A DNA stretch of 64,000 bases from Babylonia areolata. Taxonomy: Eukaryota; Mollusca; Gastropoda; Neogastropoda; Buccinidae. Positions 44,546 through 55,804 of the stretch are shown here, in pieces. The stretch is taken from contig NC_134907.1 in the NCBI RefSeq assembly GCF_041734735.1, forward strand, positions 1,776,010-1,840,009. The letters run 5' to 3'. Positions within the stretch are counted from its first letter, which is position 1. Each line of letters begins with the position of its first letter. The notes below the pieces were generated by a model. That model did no database searches. It worked only from the letters and a program-made list of their open reading frames with translations, and was not told the origin of the DNA. Made by a program: the position numbers and the translations under genes.

Positions 44546-46951
44546 CTATTGTATTTGGAAAGGCCCACAGAGACTTGTACAAGCACACACACATACGCCC
44601 ATATCCCCCACCCCCACCACCACACACATATATACAAAGATATATATATATGCACAGCCGCACGTTCCAATATTCCGTTGCTCCCACAATGTATGCATGC
44701 ATACACACACATACCTCATCCCCCACAGAGACTCTGTTCCGTTATGAAGAAATCTGCGCAATGTCGGTTTGGAAATGATGCCGATATTTGTTTGATTTGC
44801 AAAGCATCGTGCTCTACCTTTCATGTTAGACTTGCGGCCGCTCCCTCTCTCTGCTTTTATTTCTTTGAAGCGATCGATGGTGTGATGGCCTTGTACCTGT
44901 TCTTTTTGGTATTCTTTGATTTTTCTGAGGATTTCCGATTTTCCTAGATGTAGGCCGCTCGTTGGTGTTGCGTTACCAGCAAGTCTGTCAGCTCGCTCAT
45001 TTCCCTTAACACCTGCATGTCCCGGGCAGTATGACCATGTGAGTTCTTTAATCTGAAAGTTGCGCATTGCCTTATGCCACTCTGGGCTTCCCATTCCGTT
45101 TTCAATTTTCTGTATGAGGTTCATTGAGTCGGTCAGAATCATGGCATGTTGGTTTCCGGGCGTATGGATGGACGATAGCCACTGGAGGGCATGTGTCGCA
45201 GCTTCAACTTCCATCGTTAGGCTGGAGGTTGTGACTTTGTAGGCAGCATTCTCTTCCCAAATTGTTTTCCCATTTTGTTTCGCAGTGAATCCCCAACCAG
45301 ACTGGTCTTTGGTGACTGAGCCATCTGTGTATATGATGATGTCCTCTTCTTTACTGTTTTCTTCTATGAGTAGTTTCACTTCCGCATCAGTTTTGCCCTC
45401 TGGCCATTCCCGACAATGTCTTCCTAGAGTGGGTGAAATGACTGTGTTGAATCGATGGTTGAGGTTTTTGGGGGTTTTCTCCCATTCGTTTGTTTCTTTC
45501 AGGTCTTGTAGTCGGCATACTAGCTGGATTGTGTCTTCTGCTTGTCCCATCCATGATCTTCCTCGTCCTAGTCGGCTGCCTTTTGGTTCTTTGACTGCGT
45601 CATGCAGTGGGTTTTGAGGGTTTTCTAATGCTTTGAAGTAGGTCTTGACCTGTTCTAACTTGTTTCTGGCCTGCACTGAAGGAAGGTCAAGCAGGTATCG
45701 CATGGTTTCTGTGGGCGTGTCTTTTGTTGTTCCAAGGATCAGCCTCAAAGCTTCATTTTGTACTCTTTCTAATTTTAGGAGGTTGCTTTGAGACGGTGTT
45801 GTTAGCCCAAGTCCGTAGTCGATCACACTGAGGACGAGTGATTGGCATAGCAGGAAGAGGTGGCGTTGTTCAATTCCTTTGGTTGCCATTGCTTTTAAGA
45901 CTGAAAGGCCCTTTTTGCATTTGAGAACAGTATTTTCCGTATGTTTTCTGAAGGTCAGCATCCTGTCGAAGTGTATTCCTAGGTAGCGTAGGCATTCAGT
46001 TTTCTCAATTTGAATCCCATCGAATGACACAGAAGGTGGTGATTTGCTCGCGGTTTTGTTGTTGACGGTGCACAGCAACGTTTGGGCTTTCGCTGGATTG
46101 ATGGAAGATCCTGTGTCTTTGCACCATTGAGCAATATTGTTTAGTTGTTTCTGGACGGCTTTAGTTCTCTCCTGAGCATCTTTCGAAGTTTTGAAGACCA
46201 GGCCATCATCCGCAAGGGTAAGCACCCGAGCAATTCCATTGTTGTTTAAGTCTGCAAGGCCCTTCGTGTAGACATTGTAGAGGACAGGAGAGAGCGGAGA
46301 CCCTTGTGGCAGTCCCATGGATAGTTTAGAAGGTGCAGACATCCAATCTCCGAGGCGTAGGACGACGGTTTTTTCCTGAAGCGCTGCTGCTATCCATCTT
46401 GTCAGTGTCAAACTTACTCCATAACTTAGTAGCACCTCCATGAGGTGCGCAAACTGGACTTTATTGTAGGCATCTTCAAGGTCAATTGCTACTGCTAGTG
46501 TTTCTTCTTTTCTTTGAAATCCTTCATACACCTCATATGCAAAAGCAGCTGCATTTTCCCATGTGGACTTGCCTGTTCTGTAACCACCTTGATTTGAAGG
46601 GAGAATGTGCCTGTGTTCAAGATCCCTTGCAAGTTTCCTGGCTATCATGCGTTCCATGAGCTTTCCAGCAAGGTTTTGCATGGTTAGGATCCGGTAGCCG
46701 CTTACCTGATGATGGTCCTTTCCTGGTTTTGGTATGGGTTTTAAGAAGCTGTGTGTCCAGTCCTCTGGCACCTGTCCATTGTGGAAACTGTTTTGATATA
46801 GATTGAAAAGTTTGCTTCTGTCTTCTTCCGATAGCTCCTTGATGTCTGAGTAGCGAACTTTGTCTGGGCCAGGAGCCGATTCTTTCTTGCATTTAGCTAT
46901 TGCCTCGTTTAGATCATCCATTGTCAAGTCATCATCTGGTCCAGTCTGCAT
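44546..46951 (-). CDS. LINE reverse transcriptase and RNase H, open frame of 801 codons
   Basis: The frame is open throughout. Reverse transcriptase: SAPGPDKVRYSDIKEL, FLKPIPKPGKD, NQGGYRTGKSTWE, VAIDLEDAYNKV (motif A), GLPQGSPLSPVLYNVY (motif B) and LTLADDGLVFK (motif C; Ala-Asp-Asp where YADD is usual, but with Leu in the Tyr position). RNase H: IYTDGSVTKDQSGWGF, MEVEAATHAL, ILTDSMNLIQKI and GHAGVKGNERADRLAG, giving the D-E-D-D set. The normal end should be near NGTESLWAFPNTID, at about 44541. A 148-base insertion at 44574-44721 changes the last 50 or so residues to repeat-coded Cys/Val text. The endonuclease is absent, so it cannot move by itself. Confidence 0.9.
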   Translation of the reverse strand: MQTGPDDDLTMDDLNEAIAKCKKESAPGPDKVRYSDIKELSEEDRSKLFNLYQNSFHNGQVPEDWTHSFLKPIPKPGKDHHQVSGYRILTMQNLAGKLMERMIARKLARDLEHRHILPSNQGGYRTGKSTWENAAAFAYEVYEGFQRKEETLAVAIDLEDAYNKVQFAHLMEVLLSYGVSLTLTRWIAAALQEKTVVLRLGDWMSAPSKLSMGLPQGSPLSPVLYNVYTKGLADLNNNGIARVLTLADDGLVFKTSKDAQERTKAVQKQLNNIAQWCKDTGSSINPAKAQTLLCTVNNKTASKSPPSVSFDGIQIEKTECLRYLGIHFDRMLTFRKHTENTVLKCKKGLSVLKAMATKGIEQRHLFLLCQSLVLSVIDYGLGLTTPSQSNLLKLERVQNEALRLILGTTKDTPTETMRYLLDLPSVQARNKLEQVKTYFKALENPQNPLHDAVKEPKGSRLGRGRSWMGQAEDTIQLVCRLQDLKETNEWEKTPKNLNHRFNTVISPTLGRHCREWPEGKTDAEVKLLIEENSKEEDIIIYTDGSVTKDQSGWGFTAKQNGKTIWEENAAYKVTTSSLTMEVEAATHALQWLSSIHTPGNQHAMILTDSMNLIQKIENGMGSPEWHKAMRNFQIKELTWSYCPGHAGVKGNERADRLAGNATPTSGLHLGKSEILRKIKEYQKEQVQGHHTIDRFKEIKAERGSGRKSNMKGRARCFANQTNIGIISKPTLRRFLHNGTESLWGMRYVCVCMHTLWEQRNIGTCGCAYIYIFVYMCVVVGVGDMGVCVCACTSLCGPFQIQ
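44574..44721 (-). repeat. 148-base insertion of 3' UTR sequence into the LINE coding end
   Basis: CCCACAGAGA lies on both sides (44564-44573 and 44722-44731). The inserted text resembles the family's own 3' UTR (GTGTGCTTGTACAAG, TTGTATATATGTGTG, GAACGTGCGGCTGTG), parts of which also lie at 44165-44240. Confidence 0.8.
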
Positions 46952-46956
46952 AATGG

Positions 46957-47165
46957 CCTAGGGGTCAGCAGAATGATAATAAAAGAAGAAAAAACACAAA
47001 CAAATAAGTCCAGTTCCTCAAAATGCCACTGTGCCTCACCAAATTAAAATGAGTATAAAACACAAAAATCAAGTCCTGTGTTCTCCCAAATGCCACTTAA
47101 TGCATCACATAGGGATCAACAGAATAAAATACAAATGCAAGTCCAATGTTCTCCCAGATGTGGGG
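46957..47165. repeat. 69-bp tandem array, right part
   Basis: Continues with CCTAGGGGTCAGCAGAATGA and further worn units to about 47165. Confidence 0.8.
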
Positions 47166-47436
47166 CTCTGCATTTATCACGCACAAAAATATGAAAAGGA
47201 CCTTCAGATTTTCAGCTTGGACCGTCGGGGACACACATGATTTACAACACGTAAGTAGTAAGATCTTTCTGGCTGTGCTCATCTGTGAGGAGCAAACACT
47301 TGTTCAATCGCAACGGAGTATTCACAAGAGATAAAGATCAGAGTGAGCTCCATACGCAGTTTCATGACTGGCTAATAAAATTGCAAAACAGTGCTTTCCC
47401 TTGAATCAATCTCATTTAGTTGGCAGGAGACTTCAG
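47166..47436. other. No gene seen
   Basis: Possible plain host sequence; nothing recognised. Confidence 0.4.
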
Positions 47437-47680
47437 AGTGGAGTGATGGCCTAGAGGTAATGCGTCCGCCATGGAAACGAGATAATTTGAGCACACTGTT
47501 TCGAATCACGGCTCAGCCGCCAATATTTTACTCCACCTCCACTAGACCTTGAGAGGTGGTCTGGACGCTAGTCATTCGGATGAGACGATAACCGAGATCC
47601 CGTGTGCAGCATGCACTTAGCGCACGTAAAAGAACCCACAGCAACAAAAGGGTTGTTCCTGGCAAAATTCATGGTAAGGG
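47437..47680 (+). mobile_element. tRNA-derived SINE (family B)
   Basis: Head with box A-like GATGGCCTAGAGGTAATGCG and box B-like GTTTCGAATCACG, then ATTCGGATGAGACGATAACC, CATGCACTTAGCGCACGTAA and CAACAAAAGGGTTGTTCCTG. The head is better preserved than in the copy at 42545-42745. No clear target duplication was found. Confidence 0.85.
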
Positions 47681-47799
47681 GGAGGGAAGAGGAAAACAGA
47701 AAAGGTAGAAAACTACCAAAAAATGCATACCTAACATGCAATAACATTTAACAGTAACAATTCAATAATGATATTAATAATCAGAAACCATTATCACAA

Positions 47800-49557
47800 T
47801 TCTGAAGTACATTAAAGGAATGTAGAAATACGGCTATGAACTAATGCCTGTGAAAGTTCAACCATAGGAACCTCGTCAGATATAACTTTCGAAAAATCAT
47901 CTACACAGTAGTTATTCTGTTTGAAATACTTGGGCCAGAAGGTACGTAACTGCTGACAGTGAAACAAACAATGATGCAAGCTGAAGTGCTTACCACAGAT
48001 GCATGAAACTTTTTTTTTTTTTTTTTTTTTTTAAACTATACTTTGTCTTCAGCGCATCAAGTTTTATACGGAAGAAAGTAGGGGTTATTAATCTTGTATA
48101 GCAAGCTGATGGATTCGGCGTCTTTTCTTTAATAATATTCTCGGGAATAATGTCCCTTTATGTTTTAAAAACGTTTCCTTCCATCGCTTATGAAATAGAC
48201 CCCATGCTGTTTTTTTTTTTTTTTTTAAACAAAGTGTATGCTTCTATCACCAAAAGACGGACATGTATTTTTGTCGATTTTTCTGAATCTTGTGCTCCTC
48301 TTTTAGCTGCTTTATCAGCAGTTTCATTGCCAAGAATGCCCACATGAGAAGGCACCCAACAAAAACTGACCTCAGTCCCTTTGGAATATAAGTTGAAACT
48401 GTTTCATGTGATGAAATGCCTTTAGCTCTTTTAGGAAAATCAATGTCAGATCTTACTGTCAGTTCATCAGCAATGAAATGTTTTGTCATTGAAGTGTATC
48501 TCACAGCGAATTTTGCTGTTGCTGACTCACGATGTTAATTCCGGCTGTTTTGTATGTTTCCTGGTTGGATGCATGAGATGGCACCCCAAGGGCAATTTTG
48601 ATAGCCTTACAATCTACACTTTGAATCTTTTGTAACAGATATTTAGGTGCACTGAAAAATATTTCTTTTGCATAGGCTATCTTAGATCTTACAAGGGCCA
48701 TGGAAAGATGAATCAATGCTTTTGTATCCATTCCCCAGGGTAAGCGGGTTATAATTTTCATAAAATTGATACTTTTTCCTTGCCTTTGTTAAGATGTAAT
48801 CAAAGTGAATGTTCCATATCAGCTTTAAAGTAAGATAAACACCTAAAAACTTCACCATCTGTTTATAAACATTGACGTCACCAAGTAATTTTAAAATGGG
48901 TACACCATACATGTTTTTTTCAGTTGACAAAGCTAGACCATTTTCAAACATATAGTTACCAAGGTTATCAAGATCAGATTGATACAAACGATGCATGTAA
49001 TTTTGTGCTCTTTGTGAGGTTGACTTTTTTAGATTGACATCCATCCTCAAACATATATCATCAATATACTGTGCTAAAACTACACGATTTGACAATACCT
49101 TTTGGAGATCCTGAATAAGAATATTAAAGAGAATAGGGGCTATAACTGAGCCCTGTGTAATTCCCATGTCAAGTTTATGTGGCATAGAATAATGTGTTCC
49201 CACCCTTGCTTGAATAATTCTATTAGATCAAATGCTTTTTATATACCCATAGAGATTACCAGATATTCCAACTGATTTCAGTTTGTATAACAGACGTTTG
49301 TGCCAAACCAGATCGTAGGCTCTCTTTACGTCAAAAAATGTTGCTAGGACACTTTTTCTGCGTTGCAAACTGACGTGTTATTTGAGTTGTAATCTTTACT
49401 AGGTGTTCGATCATTGATCTTCCTTTTCTAAAGCCAGCCTGGTTCACTGGAAAGATATTACATTTTTCACAGTAAATTATCATTCTCAACAGGACTATTT
49501 TTTCCATTAATTTACTGACATGCGAGGTCAGAGCAATAGGCCTACAGCTATTTTGAG
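47800..49557 (-). mobile_element. LINE with RNase H, relic (I/Jockey-like)
   Basis: Minus strand: CRPIALTSHVSKLMEKIV and QAGFRKGRSMIEHLVK (about 49555-49400), FFDVKRAYDLVWHKRLLYKL (motif A, about 49340), MGITQGSVIAPILFN (motif B) and AQYIDDICLRMD (motif C, YIDD), then RSKIAYAKEIFFSAPKYLLQ, a worn RNase H (FVGCLLMWAFLAMK region near 48340) and a Cys/His end near 47990 (CGKHFSLHHCLFHC). Several frame breaks and a T run at 48010-48032. The 5' end is cut at 49557 by a microsatellite. Confidence 0.83.
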
Positions 49558-49804
49558 AGTGCGTGCGTGCGTGTGTGTATGTGCGTGTGTACGCGTGCGC
49601 ATGTACATATATGCGCGCGTTTGTGTGTTCTGTGCATGCTTGCATGTGTACGTGCGCGTGTGTGCCCGTGTGTATATGTGCGTGTGTACCCACGTGTACC
49701 TTTGATGTTTATGAGCGTTTGTGTTTACATGTTTGTGTATCTGAGTGCTGTTAAAGTGTTTGTGTGTTTGCGCATGCACGTGTTTGAAAGTGTGAAAAGC
49801 ATGG
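49558..49804. repeat. GT-rich microsatellite, degenerate
   Basis: Alternating GTGTGC/GTGCGC text; able to form Z-DNA. Frames here are artefacts. Confidence 0.85.
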
Positions 49805-50650
49805 TGAGAATCATAATCAGAATCAGAATCAGAATCAATTTTAATGTCAATTAAACCTGAACAAGGTTTATAAGACACGCATGCAAAGTTACATGAAACC
49901 ACGCACAAAAAAAACAAAAAAAAGAAAAGAAAGAAAAAAAAAGAAAAGAAAAAAAGATAAATACTGAACAAGACATTGAATCACTCTTACACGCTATGGC
50001 GTTTTTGACAGCAGTTACTGACAAATTTCCCAAACAGTCCCACAAGTTTGTCTTCCAGTATTAGCTGACTGGGTTTAATAATATTTGGAATGTAATTTTG
50101 AATTTTTTGTATGAATTCTATTCTAATTTCTTTGTATAATTCGCAGTCATCTAAGAAATGAAATTCATCCTCTATTGTTTGACATTGTAAACATAGTCTC
50201 CTTTCTTTTGGAATGTTGAAATATCGGCCTTTTTCTATTGCTAAATCATGACAGGATATTCTTATTTTGCACAATGATTGTTTTTGATTATAATTAAGAT
50301 ATCCTTCAAGCAAATAAGGCTCGGTTCTGTATTCACAAGTAACTGTATTATAGAATAGTAGTTTAGATTTATTTTCAGATTTGTTTCTCTTCCCTAATAA
50401 AACATATCCATATTCTAGTTTATTCATTATAACGTGGCTAAGTCTATGAATATTGAATGTTGACTGATTATTCCAAACGTGTCCTAAACCAAGATTCTTT
50501 AATATAATTTCAACGAAATTAATCCACGAACGCGTGCACGCGCGCGCACGCACACACACACACACAAACACACGTTTAGGACCGTGGGCATATCCGCACG
50601 GTCCCAAACACAAGAAAATCTTGTATTGTTCAGAGTGGAAATGTGCGTTT
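49805..50650 (-). mobile_element. LINE 3' end, relic with (TGATTC)n tail
   Basis: Frame 50664-49987 holds LLEGYLNYNQKQSLCKIRIS, IEKGRYFNIPKERRLCLQCQ and TIEDEFHFLDDCELYKE, a classic LINE C-terminus with a Cys-Cys-His-Cys pattern (CLQC, HFLDDC). A (CA)n run near 50540-50580 interrupts the 5' side. The element ends in AATCAG units (49807-49843 on the plus strand). It is a separate insertion from 47800-49557. Confidence 0.8.
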
Positions 50651-51176
50651 GATCCGCCGATCACTAATCGTCGAAAGAAATGGACTTGCCCGGAGTGACT
50701 GCCGAAAATATTTGACCAGAATTTGCTTTTGGCATTTTTGTTACATGTTAGTAAAGCCAGAAAGTCACGACAAACATAGAGGAAGTTTGAAACTTTGACA
50801 GATCTAAATAATGATCTTAAAACAATGAAATAAAAATGGATGTGGGCTGTTGAAGATGGACTCGTTTAATTTGCAGTACACAACTTCGGTTCGAAAAACA
50901 TTAGTATCAGATGGTGATCAAAAATATGATATGTGTCGTATTCATATCAGTACTGTTAACTGCCCCCCTCCCTTCCCTTTTTTGTTGTTGTTCAGCAGGA
51001 ATCGCGCATAAACCATGGCTTTGCTTGTTGGCAGAAGGGAAGCATGTCAGTTTGTCACAGGCCCAGTTTGTCACAGACCCAGTTTGTCACAGTGGGTAGA
51101 CTACTTTGGTAGTCGTTGGGGGGATCTGAGGGCTGAAGAAACTGAAGTTCTCCTCCATGCTACCCTTTCTTCGGCC
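50651..51176. other. No gene seen
   Basis: Contains short direct repeats of CCCAGTTTGTCACAG at about 51055-51095. Left flank of the P-like element; no matching 8-bp duplication found with the right flank. Confidence 0.45.
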
Positions 51177-51206
51177 CACAGAATACTAAACAGGCAGAAG
51201 GGACAT
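51177..51206. repeat. P-like element, left terminal inverted repeat
   Basis: Thirty bases, one mismatch against the right end. Similar in length to the 31-bp ends of Drosophila P. Confidence 0.88.
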
Positions 51207-51252
51207 TCCTTCTTCGCGCGATCGGAAAACGCGTTCCGGTTGGCCAAGGCGT

Positions 51253-51263
51253 CCGCCATCTTG
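51253..51263. promoter_or_regulatory. Subterminal 11-bp repeat, left
   Basis: CCGCCATCTTG; also a YY1-type motif. Partner at 55805-55815. Confidence 0.6.
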
Positions 51264-52079
51264 TTTACACTGTAACTCGTGAGAGGCGGCGTCGCACACA
51301 CACACACACACGCCTTATGTCGGAGTCATTGGAAAGTCGCTTTCCAAGTTTCGTTTTACCACACACTGATTTTGAGTGTACTATCTGTTTCTTTCTTTCT
51401 ATGTGCTTCTGACCAGATAAAATCGGCTGTGCACATACTTGACTGAATCAGAGTTCGCTAGATTGCGCCGATCGACTGATTGCGCGTAACACTAACAGGC
51501 GGAGTTTGCAAGGAAAGAGGAGGGGTGGGGATGGTGTCCGCGTTGTTTCTGCAGTTCATTACATTTACCCTATAACACTCGTAAAGAAGCTGAATATGAC
51601 TGAGTCTATTCATCACTGGGCCATTTTAGGCCTACTGGCAAACTCTAGCCTGTGATTACATTGTCAGTCACTTCAGATGAATCTGTGTGCATGTTTGTAA
51701 CGCGAGTGAGATTGTGAGTGTATGTATGCGTGTTTGGATAACATTCCTCTTCAGCATTAAAAACATACAAGGACACATTTTTTCATTATAACAGCAAAAC
51801 CCCTTATAGGCGGTCACTGTATGAGCAGTACCAGTGGGATGGTTCTCACATGGAGTTTTCCACCTCAAACGAGGAAGAAAAAGAAGAAGGCAATTCAGTG
51901 TTTCCAAGCACTTTTGCTTCCTATATTTATTAATTCAAACTTCTTTTGAGAGGCCGCCTCTAATTTACAGCCACTACTTCCTGGCTAAAGGGGTGGCCGC
52001 CCAAGAGAGGATTTACTGTATATTATTGTATTAAAAATCATTGTATTAAAATAGTGTACTCACATCAATGCACCTTCCT
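51264..52079. other. Non-coding 3' side of the P-like element
   Basis: A short (CA)n run at 51296-51311, then nothing recognised. Confidence 0.5.
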
Positions 52080-52560
52080 CGATCAGCCACAGAATTGTGA
52101 ATGTCACAGATTGTAGAGTAGGCATCACTGTCAGTGTCAATCTAACATTTTTCACCCAAACAACAGATAATGAAGATTACTGTCATTTGACACATTTCAC
52201 AAATAGGTCACTGTATCGTGCACTGCCAGTGTTGCTCAGATTATAAATAAATCCTCAGAGTATCACACAGTCAATGTCATACATTGCACAGATAGGGAAA
52301 TCCTAATAGCATTATACTGTCACCAGTGTCAGCGTCACACACACGTTGCAGAGATAGGGAAATCCTTAGAGTGTCATATACTGTCACCAGTGTCAATGTC
52401 ACACATTGCAGCGATAGGAAATTCTAAGAGTGTCACGCACTGTCTGTGTCACACATTGCACATATATGTATGTCAATCCTAAGAGTAGGCCTACTGCGTC
52501 TTCAATGTTAGTCAGACATTTCACAGATAATATGTTGATATAAACTGATAGTATCACTTT
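52080..52560. repeat. Degenerate tandem repeat, about 65-70-bp units
   Basis: Units carry CACATTGCAGAGATAGGGAA and ACTGTCACCAGTGTCA. Lies between the transposase stop and the left end of the P-like element. Confidence 0.75.
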
Positions 52561-52597
52561 ATTCACTGGTCCCAATTTCATGATTGTCAGCTGCACA

Positions 52598-55089
52598 TTA
52601 CATGTTCAGCTTCTTGTCCTTGTTTAACTCAGAACCTCGCTTTGATGATTTCAGCTGTTGGTTCAGGAGTTTCACCTCATGAAATATTCTGACTGTGCAG
52701 TATGAGGACAGAAGAACATCCATACAGTCACATGTGTGAATATTTGCAAAACTATTCAAAATTACCTGCCTAGGGTTTTGGCTTGGCAAGCCATTTGATG
52801 TGCACTGCCTGAAATAATTTTCAAACTGATAAAACATCTGTAGTTGTGGCCTGGTCACTCTTGTCAGTGCACCTGGTTTGTACTCTTTTAGAGTGAGAAG
52901 AGTGGTGCACCGAGGTTTTCATCTGAACACTTTGTACAGCTGATGTTTCTTCTTCTCGCTACTGCTCCTGCGATATATTCTACGATGTCACATTCAATGG
53001 GAGGAAGGTCTGCATCTCTAATTGTAATATCTGCAGTGGAAAAAGAGGCTTGTTTGTCACAACTCTGGTTGCTTGGCACTGAAGAGCATACATTCTCTGA
53101 AGACTCTGGGCTGACAGCTGGATGTGCCCCATGTTCACGATCGGGTAGACAGTTGGCTCCTGCACTGATCGTCTTGTCCAAGAGCTCGGATGTCGAAAAG
53201 GAGCACGCTAGGCAGCGCAGAGCACTGACGTATGCTGTCAAAGATGGGTGGTCGTTGAAGCCATTGTACCCTCGTATTTGGCTGTGCAGGTTCTCAACGT
53301 GATCTTGATTGCATTTTCTCAAGCACGGATGTGTCAAGATCTTCTCCTCCACGATGGGTTTGTAGCTCAGCTTCTGCAGTCCTGACAGCACAAGAAGCCA
53401 TCCCTCATGACTGGGTATGTTCCTCCTCTCTTTGCCATCTTTGGAGAAATGCCAGCTTGCTACAAAGTCGGAAAACGAGGCAAATCTCGCTTGATCAGCA
53501 GCATATGAGTCTTTCGAAACTGCTCTTTTCCCCAATGGAGCACACAGAGAGTGTGAATCGACGAAATCCCACATGCTGTTGACAGTCTCGACAAATAATG
53601 CTGTAGCAAGGGCTTCCTTTGGCATCAGAGACTTGGAAACATAAAGTTTCAGAGCTGCTGCCACTGAATGGGAGAAAATCTGGCAGGCCAGGATCACTTT
53701 CATCTTCTTCCCTCTGGGCAGGCTAAAGTGGACGTCTGACAACCTCGGGCAACTCCTTACGTGGTTGGTGCTGTCCAAGGAGTACAGTTGTTGGAGGTGA
53801 GACCACTTAGCTGTCATCTGCTTGCCGTCCAGAGAGAAGATGATGTCTTTCGTCATGAAGTTATTCCTCAGGTTCTTAATGAGGTGAGGCGGATCTGGAA
53901 GGACAAAGGACTGGATAGTGTCGTGGAAAACGTAGGGTCTGTCAACGCATACATCCATGTCCTTCATCCACTTCCATTGGGTTGACTCTTGGTCCATCAC
54001 TATGGCGTCCACATACAGGCCAATTCCCGTGAGTGACCTCACAGCGTGGGCGATGATGGCCTGCAGTATAGGGGCGGACAGATTATGTTTGGCTACGAAA
54101 TAGCCGAAAACCTGTTTCCACTTGAGTGTGAGACCCCTGATCATCAGCACAATTGCTTGGTCGGCTAATTCATCGCTGCGATGGTATTCACCACAGTCAA
54201 CAAATCCAACTAATTGGTCTTTGTGCTGGCAGTAGGTGAGTGACTTGGTGATGGTCATTTCGTCTAGTGAGAGTGTCACCCTCTTTTCGTGCGCTGCAAG
54301 AGCCAATGTTCTCAGCCTCAACATTTCCAGTAGCTGTGGGCAAAAACCAACTTGTGACAAAGCAGTCGCAAATCGCCTCCTGAGAGTTCTTGGGTGTGGG
54401 AGTTGAAACCCCAATGAACTTTGTACGCTGATGTGCTCCTGAAATAGACCGCCAAACACAGTTCCATGGCCTCTTTCTCTGACTCCCATTTAATTTTCTT
54501 CTTTTTCTTCAATAAGACTTTGAAGAGGGCAGCGGGTACAGCCGGGAGATCGCAGAGAAGCTTGTCAATGCTGTTCTTATTCTCTAACTGAAGAATATGT
54601 TCACTATGTTTCTTCTTCAACTTTTTCTTGACTTCCTGTGATGTCTTCAACTTCCTCTGCAGGCTTTTATTTTCTTTCTTCAAAGCGTCAAGAGCCTGCT
54701 TGGTTTTCTCAAGTTCTTTCATCAGAGTGTCACTGTCAATTCTGGGCTCTTTAGCAGGTGGTTCATCAAGCGGTGCCACATCACTGACATTACTGCTGTT
54801 GGTACAAGGGCTGGCTTCAGAATCTGAATCGGAATGTTGTCTTTTTCGTTTATCTATTACCACAATGACGTCTCTCTTCTTTGGTTGAGGTCGTCGACAA
54901 TCTAGAGAGGGAGGAGGATTTGGGCAGGTGACGAGGGTAGAGACTGCAGTTGGAAGGAGTCTAGATTCCTGAATGTTCGTCGGGCAGTTGAAAGCCTTCT
55001 CCTCAAAGTGCACTGAGCACACCTGTTTCCTCTTGATGTTGGAGATGTTGACGTCAGCTCGTCGGATTTTGATGACCCATTTCTGGCAT
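52598..55089 (-). pseudogene. THAP9-type transposase, exon 2 (rest of THAP domain and catalytic region)
   Basis: Starts after a T-rich AAG acceptor. THAP domain end: CQKWVIKIRRADVNISNIKR, KQVCSVHFEEKAF (C-x2-H ligands) and LLPTAVSTL. Then an acidic linker, a Lys-rich coiled coil (about 54730-54590: MKELEKTKQALDALKKENKS), then the RNase H-like catalytic region: LSLDEMTITKS (first Asp), DAIVMDQESTQWKWM (second Asp), DPPHLIKNLRNNF (a P-family hallmark) and QDHVENLHSQIRGYNGFNDH (last acidic region). C-terminus: ALTRVTRPQLQMFYQFENYF. Two frameshifts, near 54418 and near 52910, split it, so the copy is dead but young. With exon 1 the protein would be about 880 residues, near the size of vertebrate THAP9. 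Confidence 0.88.
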
Positions 55090-55230
55090 CTTAAAAAAAA
55101 AAAAAAAAAAAAAAAGTATTTTTATTTACTCACACCGTGACAGTGCACTTACACATAAAACCTCTCACCAACTCTTATGGAAAAATGTGGTGCACAAAAA
55201 AAGACAGATCCATACTGAAATACACACACA

Positions 55231-55273
<43 letters not shown>

Positions 55274-55633
55274 ACACACACACACAGACACACAGACACA
55301 CACACACACACACACACACACATTATTTTGTTCCAGTGTTTTCCGCAGAGCAGCAGACTCTTTACTCCGGCTAGTATAAACAATGACCAGAATCAGCCAG
55401 AATTGCTTGTTTTCTACGACTCAATTTCTGTCTGTACTTTAAGACACTTTGAAAGCCCCCCCCCCCCCCCTTTCTCCGCACCATCAGCGGTTTCCTCACA
55501 GGCGATACATTTCTCCCGAAGCAACGCAGATGTCTTATCACAGGAAAATATAAACGTCAACGTAGGCTGAGTTTGCGAAGCTTGGCCTCCCATGGAGAAT
55601 GCCCAAACTGAAAAGAAAAAGATATGAACTTAC

Positions 55634-55782
55634 CGTTCTCTTTCCGTCTCTGGGTTGGGAAAATTAAACATCCGCACAGTTCTGCCCGTCCTTTCATCGA
55701 TGCTGGTTTTGCTGTTATTACTGCAGTTAATTACACAGCAGTACTTCGCACCACGTGTTGATACTGTTGAAATAGCCGCCAT
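55634..55782 (-). CDS. THAP9-type transposase, exon 1 (start of THAP domain)
   Basis: ATG at 55782 opens MAAISTVSTRGAKYCCVINC, then SNNSKTSIDERTGRTVRMFN and FPNPETERER, ending at a GGTAAGTTC donor (GT at 55633-55632), phase 2. CVINC supplies the first two zinc ligands (C-x2-4-C) and FNFP matches the F.FP step of THAP domains. It joins exon 2 in phase through CG|A (Arg). The intron is 544 bases (55633-55090) and carries (TC)n(CA)n repeats. THAP domains bind the transposon ends. Confidence 0.88.
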
Positions 55783-55804
55783 CGCAAATCGTGTACAGGG
55801 ATAA

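Larger units (their letters stand above)
43514..46956 (-). mobile_element. RNase H LINE, 5'-truncated, recent
   Basis: CCTAGGGGTCAG lies on both sides (43502-43513 and 46957-46968), a perfect 12-bp target duplication. On the minus strand it starts inside the coding region (46951), holds reverse transcriptase and RNase H, then a 3' UTR full of GT runs (about 44560-43930), AT-rich text, and ends with the GACTAAGCGCG tail and three CTGAAA-type units. The endonuclease is missing through 5' truncation. Uninterrupted coding and perfect duplication suggest a fairly young insertion. Relatives: 56036-56892 and 62431-63455. Confidence 0.93.

Noticed and set aside
45285-45617. 110-codon plus-strand frame
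   Set aside because: Antisense shadow of the LINE RNase H frame.
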